Shown one piece after another: positions 1-7,100 of a stretch of 64,000 nt of DNA; the stretch's first letter is position 1, and every line of letters starts with the position of its first letter. The notes under the pieces are model-generated. The model searched no databases, was not told the DNA's origin, and saw only the letters and a list, made by a program, of their open reading frames with translations. A program made the translations under genes and the position numbers. Source of the DNA: Burkholderiales bacterium (lineage in GTDB: Bacteria > Pseudomonadota > Gammaproteobacteria > Burkholderiales > Burkholderiaceae_C); assembly GCA_028868995.1 (NCBI GenBank), contig JAGWTH010000010.1:1-64000 (forward strand). The letters are read 5' to 3'.

Positions 1-142
1 TCGTGTACCTCGGCTCACGGTTTACGCTCCACGCTTCCTCCCCACGCTCGGTCGCCCTCGCGCAGTTGCGCTTCACTTGCCTCGCTGTGGCCAGCTCGGC
101 CGGGGACTTGCACCCCGAAGATCGCGCCCATGCTGGGCGCAC
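1..142 (-). mobile_element. Group II intron, 5' end (partial)
   Basis: Read on the minus strand from 142, the sequence begins GTGCGCCCAGCATGGGCGC and continues with GGGGTGCAAGTCCCC, GAGGCAAGTGAAGCGCAACTG and AACCGTGAGCCG. This order resembles the 5' end and domain I of bacterial group II introns, which start with GUGYG and fold an early GCGCCCA/TGGGCGC stem. The rest of the intron, including any reverse transcriptase/maturase gene, would lie left of the window. No protein is encoded in this part. The boundary lies 7 nt from the stem of a terminator hairpin, the kind of site used by class C introns. The identification rests on remembered consensus features, not a covariance search. Confidence 0.68.
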
Positions 143-148
143 AAGCGA

Positions 149-175
149 AGCGCCGCATCCGCGGCGCTTTTTTTT
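149..175 (+). terminator. Rho-independent terminator hairpin
   Basis: AGCGCCGC, a four-base loop, then GCGGCGCT running into T8 forms a strong terminator for plus-strand transcription. The gene it once served would lie left of the window, beyond the intron. It ends only 16 bases before the start codon of the response regulator. Confidence 0.85.
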
Positions 176-191
176 CGCCGAGAATCCTCCC

Positions 192-1241
192 ATGGCGAAC
201 GTGCTGCTGATCGAGGACGACGAGGCCCAGAGATTCGTGGCCCGTTTCGCATTGAAGAAGGCCGGCCACGAGGTCCGCGAGGCCGCCGACGGCCCGGCGG
301 GCCTGGACGCGGCGCGCCAGCAGCGCCCCGACGTCATTGTGTGCGACGTGATGATGCCCGGCATGACCGGCTACGACGTCCTCTCGCAGCTGCGTGCCGA
401 CCCGGGCCTGGCCACGGTGCCGGTCGTCCTGCTGACCGCCATGTCCGAGCGCCAGCACATGCGCCAGGGCATGACCGCCGGCGCCGACGACTACCTGACC
501 AAGCCCTACCGCCCCGACGAGCTGTGCGCCGCCGTCGACGCCGTGATGGCCCGCCGGCAGGTGCAGGAGGAGGCTTTCCGCAGCTCGGTGTCGGGGCTGG
601 TGGAAAGCGCGCTGGAGCGGCAGAAGGAAGTGCTGGGCCGCCAGTACGAGAACCAGCTGCAGCGCGAGATCAACAAGCGCTGGACCCAGGCCAACCGCGC
701 CACCGACCTGCACTATGCCCGTGCCTTCCTGCTGCTGGCCGACCTGATCGGGCCGCAGGCGGACGACGGTGAGGCGAACCTTGCCGAGCGCGTGAAGCAG
801 GCGCAGCAGGCGGCTCGCGACACCCTGTACCTGTTCGGCGCCACCCAGGTGCTGCCCTACGGGCCCGAGATCATGGCGGTGTTCGAGGCCGACCGCGACA
901 CCCTCACCACGCCGGCCGAGATCCGCGTGCTGCGCGCGGCCCTGGCCCTGGCCCGCGGCGTGCCGCGCGAACGGCCCGTCTCGGTGGCCCTGCATGCCGG
1001 CGCGGTGGCGCTGGTGGCGGTGACCGACGGCCTGCACGGCGACCAGGGCCACGCCCTGGTGCCCGGCGAAGCCGTCAACGCCGTGGCGGCGCTGGAAGAC
1101 GCCTCGGCGGAAAACGGCTGGCGCATCGCCGCCACCGCCGCCATGGCCCAGGCCCTGGACGGCCAGGTCCGGCTGGGACGCCAGGCGCGCACCCGGCGCG
1201 GTGACGACGCCTTCGAGGTGGTGGGCATCGCCGACGCCTGA
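192..1241 (+). CDS. Response regulator with C-terminal cyclase-like domain
   Basis: This 349-residue protein has an N-terminal receiver domain (about residues 3-120) with the acidic pair E8-D9-D10, phospho-acceptor D52 in VCDVMMPG, T82 and K104 in YLTKPY. A helical linker (about 125-185) follows. The C-terminal half resembles class III nucleotide cyclases (ALHAGAVALVAV, then GEAVNAVAALED), but I do not find the usual pair of metal-binding aspartates, so it is probably non-catalytic or regulatory. The start is the ATG followed by ANVLLIEDD; the ORF extends upstream through the intron and terminator, which cannot be coding. The neighbours downstream are convergent, so it is a lone unit. A related domain sits in the Ser/Thr kinase at the right edge of the window. 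Confidence 0.85.
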   Translation: MANVLLIEDDEAQRFVARFALKKAGHEVREAADGPAGLDAARQQRPDVIVCDVMMPGMTGYDVLSQLRADPGLATVPVVLLTAMSERQHMRQGMTAGADDYLTKPYRPDELCAAVDAVMARRQVQEEAFRSSVSGLVESALERQKEVLGRQYENQLQREINKRWTQANRATDLHYARAFLLLADLIGPQADDGEANLAERVKQAQQAARDTLYLFGATQVLPYGPEIMAVFEADRDTLTTPAEIRVLRAALALARGVPRERPVSVALHAGAVALVAVTDGLHGDQGHALVPGEAVNAVAALEDASAENGWRIAATAAMAQALDGQVRLGRQARTRRGDDAFEVVGIADA

Positions 1242-1256
1242 GGGCCGCCCCCCGCG

Positions 1257-1523
1257 TCAGTGGTTCAGGACGAACACCATCCCGAGGAAGCCGACCGACA
1301 GCGTGCGGTCGCCCGCGGTGGTGTAGGAAGCCACCCCCACCGAATGGTAGTTGGAGGCGAAGGCCGCCAGGGCCCCGAGGCCGAACACCTGGGCGACCTG
1401 GCTGCGTTCCCCGATCGCCTCGCGGATGCGCTGCCGATGCCGTTCGGGCGAGGGATTCAGGACCACCGCCAGCAGCAGCACGCCCGCCAGGACGGCGACG
1501 GTGGTCAGGAACTTCTTGCTCAT
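1257..1523 (-). CDS. Small membrane-anchored DUF4359-like protein
   Basis: This 88-residue protein has an N-terminal hydrophobic segment (about residues 5-22, TTVAVLAGVLLLAVVL) that is either an uncleaved signal anchor or a signal peptide. A polar helix follows, then a glycine-rich C-terminal part with a second hydrophobic stretch (LSVGFLGMVFVL). It resembles small DUF4359 proteins of unknown function. The ATG at 1523 was chosen because it starts directly before the hydrophobic segment and has a purine-rich GGAGATTCC upstream. It runs convergent to the response regulator, and the next gene upstream on the same strand ends 22 bp away. Confidence 0.6.
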   Translation of the reverse strand: MSKKFLTTVAVLAGVLLLAVVLNPSPERHRQRIREAIGERSQVAQVFGLGALAAFASNYHSVGVASYTTAGDRTLSVGFLGMVFVLNH

Positions 1524-1545
1524 GGAATCTCCGTGAATGGATGAA

Positions 1546-1992
1546 TCAGGCCGCGGCGCCGAAGGCGCCTCGATGGCGGGCGACATAGTCGGCCAGCCGG
1601 GTCCACACCGAGGCGTCGCCGCTGACCGCCGCGCTCAGCCGGGAGAACTCCCCTGCGGCGTCCTGCCGCAGCTTCTCCAGCCACAGCTGCCGCAGTTCCT
1701 CGAACAGGTGCGGCTCCTCGAAGGGGAACATCCGCGCGGTGGCCTCGATGCACGACGCCGCCGCGTCGGCGCCGATGCGCCGGTAGGCGTCCGCGAACCA
1801 GGCATACGGAGGGTTGTTCGGGAAGTCCGCCTCATAGAAGAACTCGAGGCCGCCGGTGTCGATGATGCCCTGGGCCGACTCGATCAGCAGCAGCGTCTGC
1901 AGCGGCACCGGCAGCGCCGCGACGTCGCCGCCGGCGGCCTGCAGGCACTCGATGGCGTAGTCGTAGGGCTGGCCGAGGGGGGAACTGGACAT
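1546..1992 (-). CDS. DMP19/DUF4375-like protein
   Basis: This 148-residue soluble, acidic protein has a helical core (TLLLIESAQGIIDTGGLEFFYEADFPNNPPYAWFADAYRRIGA) typical of DUF4375/DMP19-like proteins, a family often annotated as DNA-mimic or unknown. I see no catalytic motif. The start ATG at 1992 follows an in-frame ORF extension with shadow-like composition, which was discarded. It may be co-transcribed with the small membrane protein that follows. Confidence 0.55.
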   Translation of the reverse strand: MSSSPLGQPYDYAIECLQAAGGDVAALPVPLQTLLLIESAQGIIDTGGLEFFYEADFPNNPPYAWFADAYRRIGADAAASCIEATARMFPFEEPHLFEELRQLWLEKLRQDAAGEFSRLSAAVSGDASVWTRLADYVARHRGAFGAAA

Positions 1993-2053
1993 GGCGCGAG
2001 GTCTGCGGGTTCGCCCCGGCGCGAGGCACGGGGCACGAGTCGGCGTCGATGGC

Positions 2054-2362
2054 CTATTCGACCAGCTTTCCCAGCGCGTTGTCCACCACCAGCGGCGTTT
2101 CGAAGTAGCGGATGCGCGGCTCGCTGCCGTAGGCCGCACGGATGCGTTGCCGCCAGGCGTCGTCGTGCGCGGCCTCGGCGGACGCGCGGTCCAGCCACAG
2201 GTAGAAGGCGCCGGCCTGGCCGGCCTGCTCGTCGAATACGAAGGTCTTGCGCACCAGCCTCGGCTCGCGCTGCCAGCGCGGGGCCACTTCGTGCATGCCG
2301 GCGACGACTTCCTCCCGCGAAATGCCTTGCGGGAGGTCGAACAGGACGTACTCGGTGATCAT
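2054..2362 (-). CDS. YdhR/antibiotic-monooxygenase-fold protein
   Basis: This 102-residue protein begins MITEYVLFDLPQGISREEVVAGMHEVAP and has the size and pattern of a dimeric alpha+beta barrel of the ABM/YdhR superfamily (Y-rich first strand, R-P-R-L-V-R-K-T-F second strand, F-Y-L-W-L-D third). The members are diverse, and neither substrate nor cofactor can be inferred. The ATG at 2362 places the first strand at the N-terminus as expected. It lies 61 bp upstream of the DUF4375 gene on the same strand. Confidence 0.5.
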   Translation of the reverse strand: MITEYVLFDLPQGISREEVVAGMHEVAPRWQREPRLVRKTFVFDEQAGQAGAFYLWLDRASAEAAHDDAWRQRIRAAYGSEPRIRYFETPLVVDNALGKLVE

Positions 2363-2435
2363 GGGTGGATTATGGAGGCCGGACGGCACCGACCGGTCGC
2401 ACCGCGCGGGCCACGGCGGCGCCGGCCGGGCCGCA

Positions 2436-3338
2436 TCAGCGCTGCGCCCGGTCCTTGGCGTTCTGCGCCTCGATGCGCTCGCGGGCGGCCTGCCAGTCGG
2501 CTTCGCTCCAGTCGCGCAGCTCGTAGAAGTTGCCGCCGGTGGCCAGCGCGTTGCCGCCGTCCATCATGATGCTCTGGCCGGTGAGCCAGTCGCACTGCCC
2601 CGGCGCCATCAGGAACGCGGCCAGGTTCTGCAACTCGCCCATCTGCCCGGGACGGGCCATGGGGTTGCGCTCGCGGCTGCGCGCGCCCGGTTCCTCGCCG
2701 GGATTGAGGCGCTTGCTCATGCCCTCGGTGGGAATCTCGCCGGGGCCGACCGCGTTCAGGCGGATGCCGAAGCGCGCCCACTCCACCGCCAGCGACTTGG
2801 TCATCACGTCGATCCCCGCCTTGCTCATCGCCGACGGAACGACGTAGGGACTGCCGTTGTCGACCCAGGTGGTGATGATGCTCATCACGTTGCGGTACGG
2901 CCGCTGCGGCGTCCACCGGCCCGAACGCGCCTCGTCCACCCAGCGCTTGCCGACCGCCTGGGTCACGTAGAAGGTGCCGTGGAAGACGATGTTGGCGACG
3001 GCGTCGAAGCCGCGCGGCGACAGGCTCTCGGTGGGCGCGATGAAGTTGCCGGCGGCGTTGTTCACCAGGCCGGTGAGGCCGCCGCCGTCCCACAGCGCCT
3101 GCACCATCTCCTCCACCGCCTGCGCCACCCGGATGTCGACGCCGAAGGTGTCGATGCGCCGGCCGGGGAACTGCGCGCGCCAGGCCTCGGCGGTTTCGTC
3201 GCAGACCGCCTTGCGGCGGCCGCAGATCGCGACGTCGGCGCCCAGCGCCAGGAAGCGTTCGGCCATCGCGCGGCCCAGGCCGGTGCCGCCGCCGGTGACC
3301 AGGATGCGCTGGCCGGCGAACAGTTGCGGTGCGTACAT
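2436..3338 (-). CDS. SDR oxidoreductase, 2,4-dienoyl-CoA reductase-like
   Basis: This 300-residue short-chain dehydrogenase has the nucleotide motif TGGGTGLG near residue 20, NNAAGNF, and VVPSAMSKAG. These match the mitochondrial-type 2,4-dienoyl-CoA reductase branch (human DECR1: NNAAGNF, VVPSASAKAG), where the classical YxxxK is SxxxK and the catalytic Tyr sits about 15 residues before the Lys. Here that position is Trp (TTWVDNGSPYVVPS), so the active site is atypical; a Tyr lies 8 residues before the Lys. The likely role is reduction of an unsaturated acyl-CoA, but the exact reaction is uncertain. A strong GAGGAGA precedes the ATG. Confidence 0.75.
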   Translation of the reverse strand: MYAPQLFAGQRILVTGGGTGLGRAMAERFLALGADVAICGRRKAVCDETAEAWRAQFPGRRIDTFGVDIRVAQAVEEMVQALWDGGGLTGLVNNAAGNFIAPTESLSPRGFDAVANIVFHGTFYVTQAVGKRWVDEARSGRWTPQRPYRNVMSIITTWVDNGSPYVVPSAMSKAGIDVMTKSLAVEWARFGIRLNAVGPGEIPTEGMSKRLNPGEEPGARSRERNPMARPGQMGELQNLAAFLMAPGQCDWLTGQSIMMDGGNALATGGNFYELRDWSEADWQAARERIEAQNAKDRAQR

Positions 3339-3402
3339 GCGGTCTCCTCGCGGGCGACACCCGCTGCGCCGCACTGTAGCAGCCGGACCCGCCCCGACCC
3401 GG

Positions 3403-4587
3403 TCAGCCGCGGCCGATCAGGGCGGCGGCATGGCGCGCGATCATCCGCTCCTCGTCGGTCGGGATCACCCAGGCCGCCACGCGGCTGCCGGGGGTGCTGA
3501 TGCGGGGGCCGTTCCGGTCGTTGGCCTCGGGGTCGAGCGCCACGCCCAGCCAGGCGGCATCCTCGCACACGCGCCGGCGGATGGCCGCCGCGTGCTCGCC
3601 GATGCCGGCCGTGAAGACGATCGCGTCCAGCCCGCCCAGCGCCGCGGCGAGCGAGCCCAGTTCGCGCCCGATGCGGTAGACGAACAGGTCGATCGCGGTG
3701 CCCGCGCGCGGGTCGGCGCTGGCCTGCAGCGTCCGCATGTCGCTGGAGATGCCCGACACGCCCAGCAGGCCCGACTCGTTGTAGACCATGCTCTCGACGG
3801 CGCGCACGTCCATGCCGCGCTGGTCGATGAGATACAGCACCACGCCCGGGTCGAGCGCCCCGCAGCGGGTGCCCATGGGCAGGCCGTCGACGGCGGTGAA
3901 GCCCATGGTGGTGGCGACGCTGCGCCCGCCCCGCAGCGCGCACATGCTGGCGCCGTTGCCCAGGTGCATGACCACCGTGCGCCCGCCGGCGGCCCGCCCG
4001 TCGAAGCGCGGCAGCACCGACGCGATGTATTCGTAGGACAGGCCGTGGAAGCCATAGCGCCGCACCCCCTCGGCATGCAGCCGCGCCGGCAGCGCGAACC
4101 GCTGTGCCGCATCCGGGTTGCCGCGGTGGAAGGCCGTGTCGAAGCAGGCCACCTGGGGCAGCCCGGGCTGCCGCCGCAGCAGCAGCCGGATCGGCGCGAG
4201 GTTGTGCGGCTGGTGCAGCGGCGCCAGCGGCACGAGCTGCTCCAGCGACGCGAGGAGGTCCGCGGTCACCCGCACGGGCCGGGCGTGGTCCAGGCCGCCA
4301 TGCACCACGCGGTGCCCCATGGCGACCAGCCGGCCGCCGCCCAGGTGCTGCTGCGCATAGGGCAGGAGGTAGTCCAGGGCCGTCTCGTGGTCGAGATGCG
4401 CCCCCCCGTCCCAGGACTTCTCCTCCAGCACCCGACCGGCCGCGTCCTTCGCCACGAAGCGCGGGCTGGTGGTCAACCCCTCCACCACGCCATGCAGGGT
4501 CAGCTCCAGGCCTTCATCGCGCAGCAGGAACAGCGAGTACTTGATGCTGGAGGAGCCGGAATTGAGGACCGCGATCGCGTCGCTCAT
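3403..4587 (-). CDS. ackA: Acetate kinase
   Basis: The 394-residue length fits AckA. The N-terminal VLNSGSSSIKY is the ASKHA-family phosphate loop and adenosine signature, and GHRVVHGG, DTAFHRGNP, RRYGFHGLSYEYI and HLGNGASMCAL are the conserved acetate kinase blocks, with GIGEHAAAIRRR near the C-terminus. The enzyme interconverts acetate plus ATP and acetyl phosphate plus ADP in the cytoplasm. It lies 16 bp downstream of a phosphate acetyltransferase gene on the same strand, giving a Pta-AckA pair, probably one operon. The ATG at 4587 starts at the conserved N-terminus. Confidence 0.95.
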   Translation of the reverse strand: MSDAIAVLNSGSSSIKYSLFLLRDEGLELTLHGVVEGLTTSPRFVAKDAAGRVLEEKSWDGGAHLDHETALDYLLPYAQQHLGGGRLVAMGHRVVHGGLDHARPVRVTADLLASLEQLVPLAPLHQPHNLAPIRLLLRRQPGLPQVACFDTAFHRGNPDAAQRFALPARLHAEGVRRYGFHGLSYEYIASVLPRFDGRAAGGRTVVMHLGNGASMCALRGGRSVATTMGFTAVDGLPMGTRCGALDPGVVLYLIDQRGMDVRAVESMVYNESGLLGVSGISSDMRTLQASADPRAGTAIDLFVYRIGRELGSLAAALGGLDAIVFTAGIGEHAAAIRRRVCEDAAWLGVALDPEANDRNGPRISTPGSRVAAWVIPTDEERMIARHAAALIGRG

Positions 4588-4603
4588 GGCCTTCGCCCGC
4601 GCC

Positions 4604-5539
4604 TCACTGGACGGCCTTCGCGATCGTCTCCCGGCGCCCATGCGCCACCAGCACGGCGACCGCGCAGGAAGCGAGCCGCGCCGTCACGGAGTCGGCACGG
4701 CTGGTCAGGATGACGGGGACCTTGGCGCCCATGACGATGCCCGCCGCATCGGCGCCGGCCAGGAAGGTGAGGCTCTTGGCCAGCATGTTGCCCGCCTCCA
4801 GGTCCGGGACGATCAGCACGTTGGCGCGGCCCGCCACCGGCGAGGCGATCTTCTTGATCGCCGCGGCCTGCAGGTTGATGGCGTTGTCCAGCGCCAGCGG
4901 TCCGTCCAGGATGCCGCCCGTGATCTGGCCCCGGTCGGCCATCTTGCACAGCGCCGCCGCCTCGACGGTGGACGGCACCTTGGGATTGACGGTCTCCGTC
5001 GCCGACAGGATCGCCACGCGCACCTCGCCGAGCCCGAGCGCGTGGCCGAGGTCGATCGCGTTCTGCACGATGTCGACCTTCTCCTCCAGGGTGGGCGCGA
5101 TGTTCACGGCCGCGTCGGACACGATCAGGGGCATGTCGTAGGCCGGAACGTCCATCACGAAGCAGTGGCTGATGCGCCGGGCGGTGCGCAGGCCGTCCTC
5201 GTGGGCGACCACGGCCGCCATCAGTTCGTCGGTGTGCAGGCTGCCCTTCATCAGGCACTCGGCCCGGCCCTCGCGCACCAGGCGCACCGCCTCCGCCGCC
5301 GACGCATGGCTGTGGGGGGTGTCGACGATCTCGTACCTGGAGATGTCCAGTCCCGCCTGGGCGGCCACGCCGCGGATGCGCGCGACCGGCCCGACCAGGA
5401 TGGGGGCGATGAGGCCCATCTGCGCCGCATCGACCGCCCCGGTCAGGGACGACTCGTCGCACGGGTGGGCCACCGCCGTCGGGATGGCGGGGAGCGCCCT
5501 GGCGCGCGCCAGCAGGCGCTCGTAGTTCTCGTGGCTCAT
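4604..5539 (-). CDS. Phosphate acetyl/butyryltransferase family protein
   Basis: This 311-residue protein is a stand-alone PTA/PTB catalytic domain: ECLMKGSLHTDELMAAV, ISHCFVMD, DAAVNIAPTLEEKVDIVQNAI and LILTSRADS-like blocks are present. It is far shorter than the 700-residue Pta of enterics and lacks the DRTGG and AAA-like N-terminal part. It also lacks the MaoC hydratase domain found in the bifunctional Burkholderiales relatives. It would move an acyl group between CoA and phosphate, and together with the adjacent acetate kinase would convert acetyl-CoA to acetate with ATP gain or the reverse. Specificity for acetyl over butyryl is inferred from the ackA neighbour only. Confidence 0.88.
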   Translation of the reverse strand: MSHENYERLLARARALPAIPTAVAHPCDESSLTGAVDAAQMGLIAPILVGPVARIRGVAAQAGLDISRYEIVDTPHSHASAAEAVRLVREGRAECLMKGSLHTDELMAAVVAHEDGLRTARRISHCFVMDVPAYDMPLIVSDAAVNIAPTLEEKVDIVQNAIDLGHALGLGEVRVAILSATETVNPKVPSTVEAAALCKMADRGQITGGILDGPLALDNAINLQAAAIKKIASPVAGRANVLIVPDLEAGNMLAKSLTFLAGADAAGIVMGAKVPVILTSRADSVTARLASCAVAVLVAHGRRETIAKAVQ

Positions 5540-5561
5540 GGCCGCATTGTCGGCGACTGCT

Positions 5562-7100
5562 TCAGAGATGCGGCGGCGTGACCTCCCAGTGCTGCATCAC
5601 GCGGTCCTGCGCGTCCACGCTCTCCAGCCGCACCCGGAAACCCCACAGGCGGGCCACGTGCTTCACCACCTCCTCGGCGCCGTTGTCCAGCGGCCGGTCG
5701 TTGTGGCGGATGTGGCGCAGCGTCAGCGAGCGGTCGCCGCGGGCGTTGACGTTCCACACCTGGATGTTGGGCTCGCGCCAGCCCAGGTCGTGCTGGCGCG
5801 ACAGGACTTCGCGCAGGCGGCGGTAGCCCTGCTCGTCGTGGATGGCCGAGACCTCCAGCTCCGGCTGGGTCGCGTCGTCCAGGATGGCGAACAGGCGCAG
5901 GTCGCGCATCAGCTTGGGCGAGAGGTACTGGCCGATGAAGCTCTCGTCCTTGAAGTGGCGCATCGCGTAGTCGAGCGTCTTGATCCAGTCGCTGCCGGCG
6001 ATGTCGGGGAACCACTCGCGGTCCTCGTCAGTCGGGTTCTGGCAGATGCGCCGGATGTCCGAGAACATCGCGAAGCCGAGCGCGTAGGGATTGATGCCGC
6101 TGTAGGCCGGATGCGTGACCGGCGGCTGGAACACGACGTTGGTGTGCGAGGACAGGATCTCCATCATGTAGCCGTCCGAGAGCAGACCCTCGTCGTACAT
6201 GGTGTTGAGCAGCGTGTAGTGCCAGAAGGTGGCCCAGCCCTCGTTCATCACCTGGGTCTGGCGCTGCGGGTAGAAGTACTGGGCGATCTTGCGCACGATG
6301 CGCACGATCTCGCGCTGCCAGGGCTCCAGCAGGGGCGCGTTCTTCTCGATGAAGTACAGGATGTTCTCCTGCGGCTCCTCGGGGAAGCGCTTGGCCTCCT
6401 TCTTGGCCTGCTTGCCCGCCTTGGTCGGCAGGGTGCGCCACAGGTCGTTGACCTGCTGCTGCAGGTAGGCCTCGCGGTCCTTGCGGCGGTTCTCCTCCTC
6501 CACCATGGAGATCTTCTGCGGCCGGCGGTAGCGGTCCACGCCGTAGTTCATCAGCGCGTGGCAGGCGTCCAGGGTCTGCTCCACCGCCTCGAGGCCGTGG
6601 CGCTCCTCGCATTCGGCGACGTAGCTCTTGGCGTAGACCAGGTAGTCGATGATCGAGCTGGCGTCCGTCCACATGCGGAACAGGTAGTTGCCCTTGAAAA
6701 AGGAGTTGTGGCCGAAGCAGGCGTGCGCCATCACCAGCGCCTGCATGGGCATCGTGTTCTCCTCCATGAGGTAGGCGATGCAGGGATCGGAGTTGATCAC
6801 GATCTCGTAGGCCAGACCCATGTGGCCGCGGCGGTAGCTCTTCTCGCTGGCGATGAAGTGCTTGCCGAAGGACCAGTGGCGGTAGTTCACCGGCATGCCC
6901 ACCGAGGCGTAGGCATCCAGCATCTGTTCGGCCGTGATCACCTCCAGCTGCGTCGGGTAGGTGTCCAGCCCGAAGCGCTCGGCCGTGCGGCGGATCGCCT
7001 GGAAGTAGGTCTCGATCAGCTCGAAATTCCAGTCGGACGGGTCCGGCAGGCGCCGGTTCTCGTCCTTGCGGGCGTCGGAGGGGTGGATCAGCAGTTCCAT
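5562..7100 (-). CDS. SpoVR family protein (YcgB-like)
   Basis: This 512-residue protein has SpoVR family features: YPTQLEVITAEQMLDAYASVGMP near residue 60, the HWSFGKHF motif, ACFGHNSFFKGNYLF, and HEGWATFWHY-type WATFWHYTLLNTMYDEGL. The histidine and glutamate pattern suggests a metal-binding, possibly non-heme-iron-like fold, but no reaction is established. It is the last gene of a prkA-yeaH-ycgB type operon; its ATG overlaps the TGA of the DUF444 gene by one base (TGATG), indicating translational coupling. In enterics the operon is induced in starvation and stationary phase. Confidence 0.92.
   Translation of the reverse strand: MELLIHPSDARKDENRRLPDPSDWNFELIETYFQAIRRTAERFGLDTYPTQLEVITAEQMLDAYASVGMPVNYRHWSFGKHFIASEKSYRRGHMGLAYEIVINSDPCIAYLMEENTMPMQALVMAHACFGHNSFFKGNYLFRMWTDASSIIDYLVYAKSYVAECEERHGLEAVEQTLDACHALMNYGVDRYRRPQKISMVEEENRRKDREAYLQQQVNDLWRTLPTKAGKQAKKEAKRFPEEPQENILYFIEKNAPLLEPWQREIVRIVRKIAQYFYPQRQTQVMNEGWATFWHYTLLNTMYDEGLLSDGYMMEILSSHTNVVFQPPVTHPAYSGINPYALGFAMFSDIRRICQNPTDEDREWFPDIAGSDWIKTLDYAMRHFKDESFIGQYLSPKLMRDLRLFAILDDATQPELEVSAIHDEQGYRRLREVLSRQHDLGWREPNIQVWNVNARGDRSLTLRHIRHNDRPLDNGAEEVVKHVARLWGFRVRLESVDAQDRVMQHWEVTPPHL

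Noticed and set aside
1-175. tRNA or rRNA fragment at the left edge
   Set aside because: No T-loop GGTTCGA, no acceptor-stem pairing or CCA end. The stems fit a group II intron start better.
15-1052. 345-aa minus-strand ORF over the response regulator
   Set aside because: It mirrors the plus-strand gene in a GC-rich shadow frame, has low-complexity His/Gly/Ala composition and no recognisable motif.
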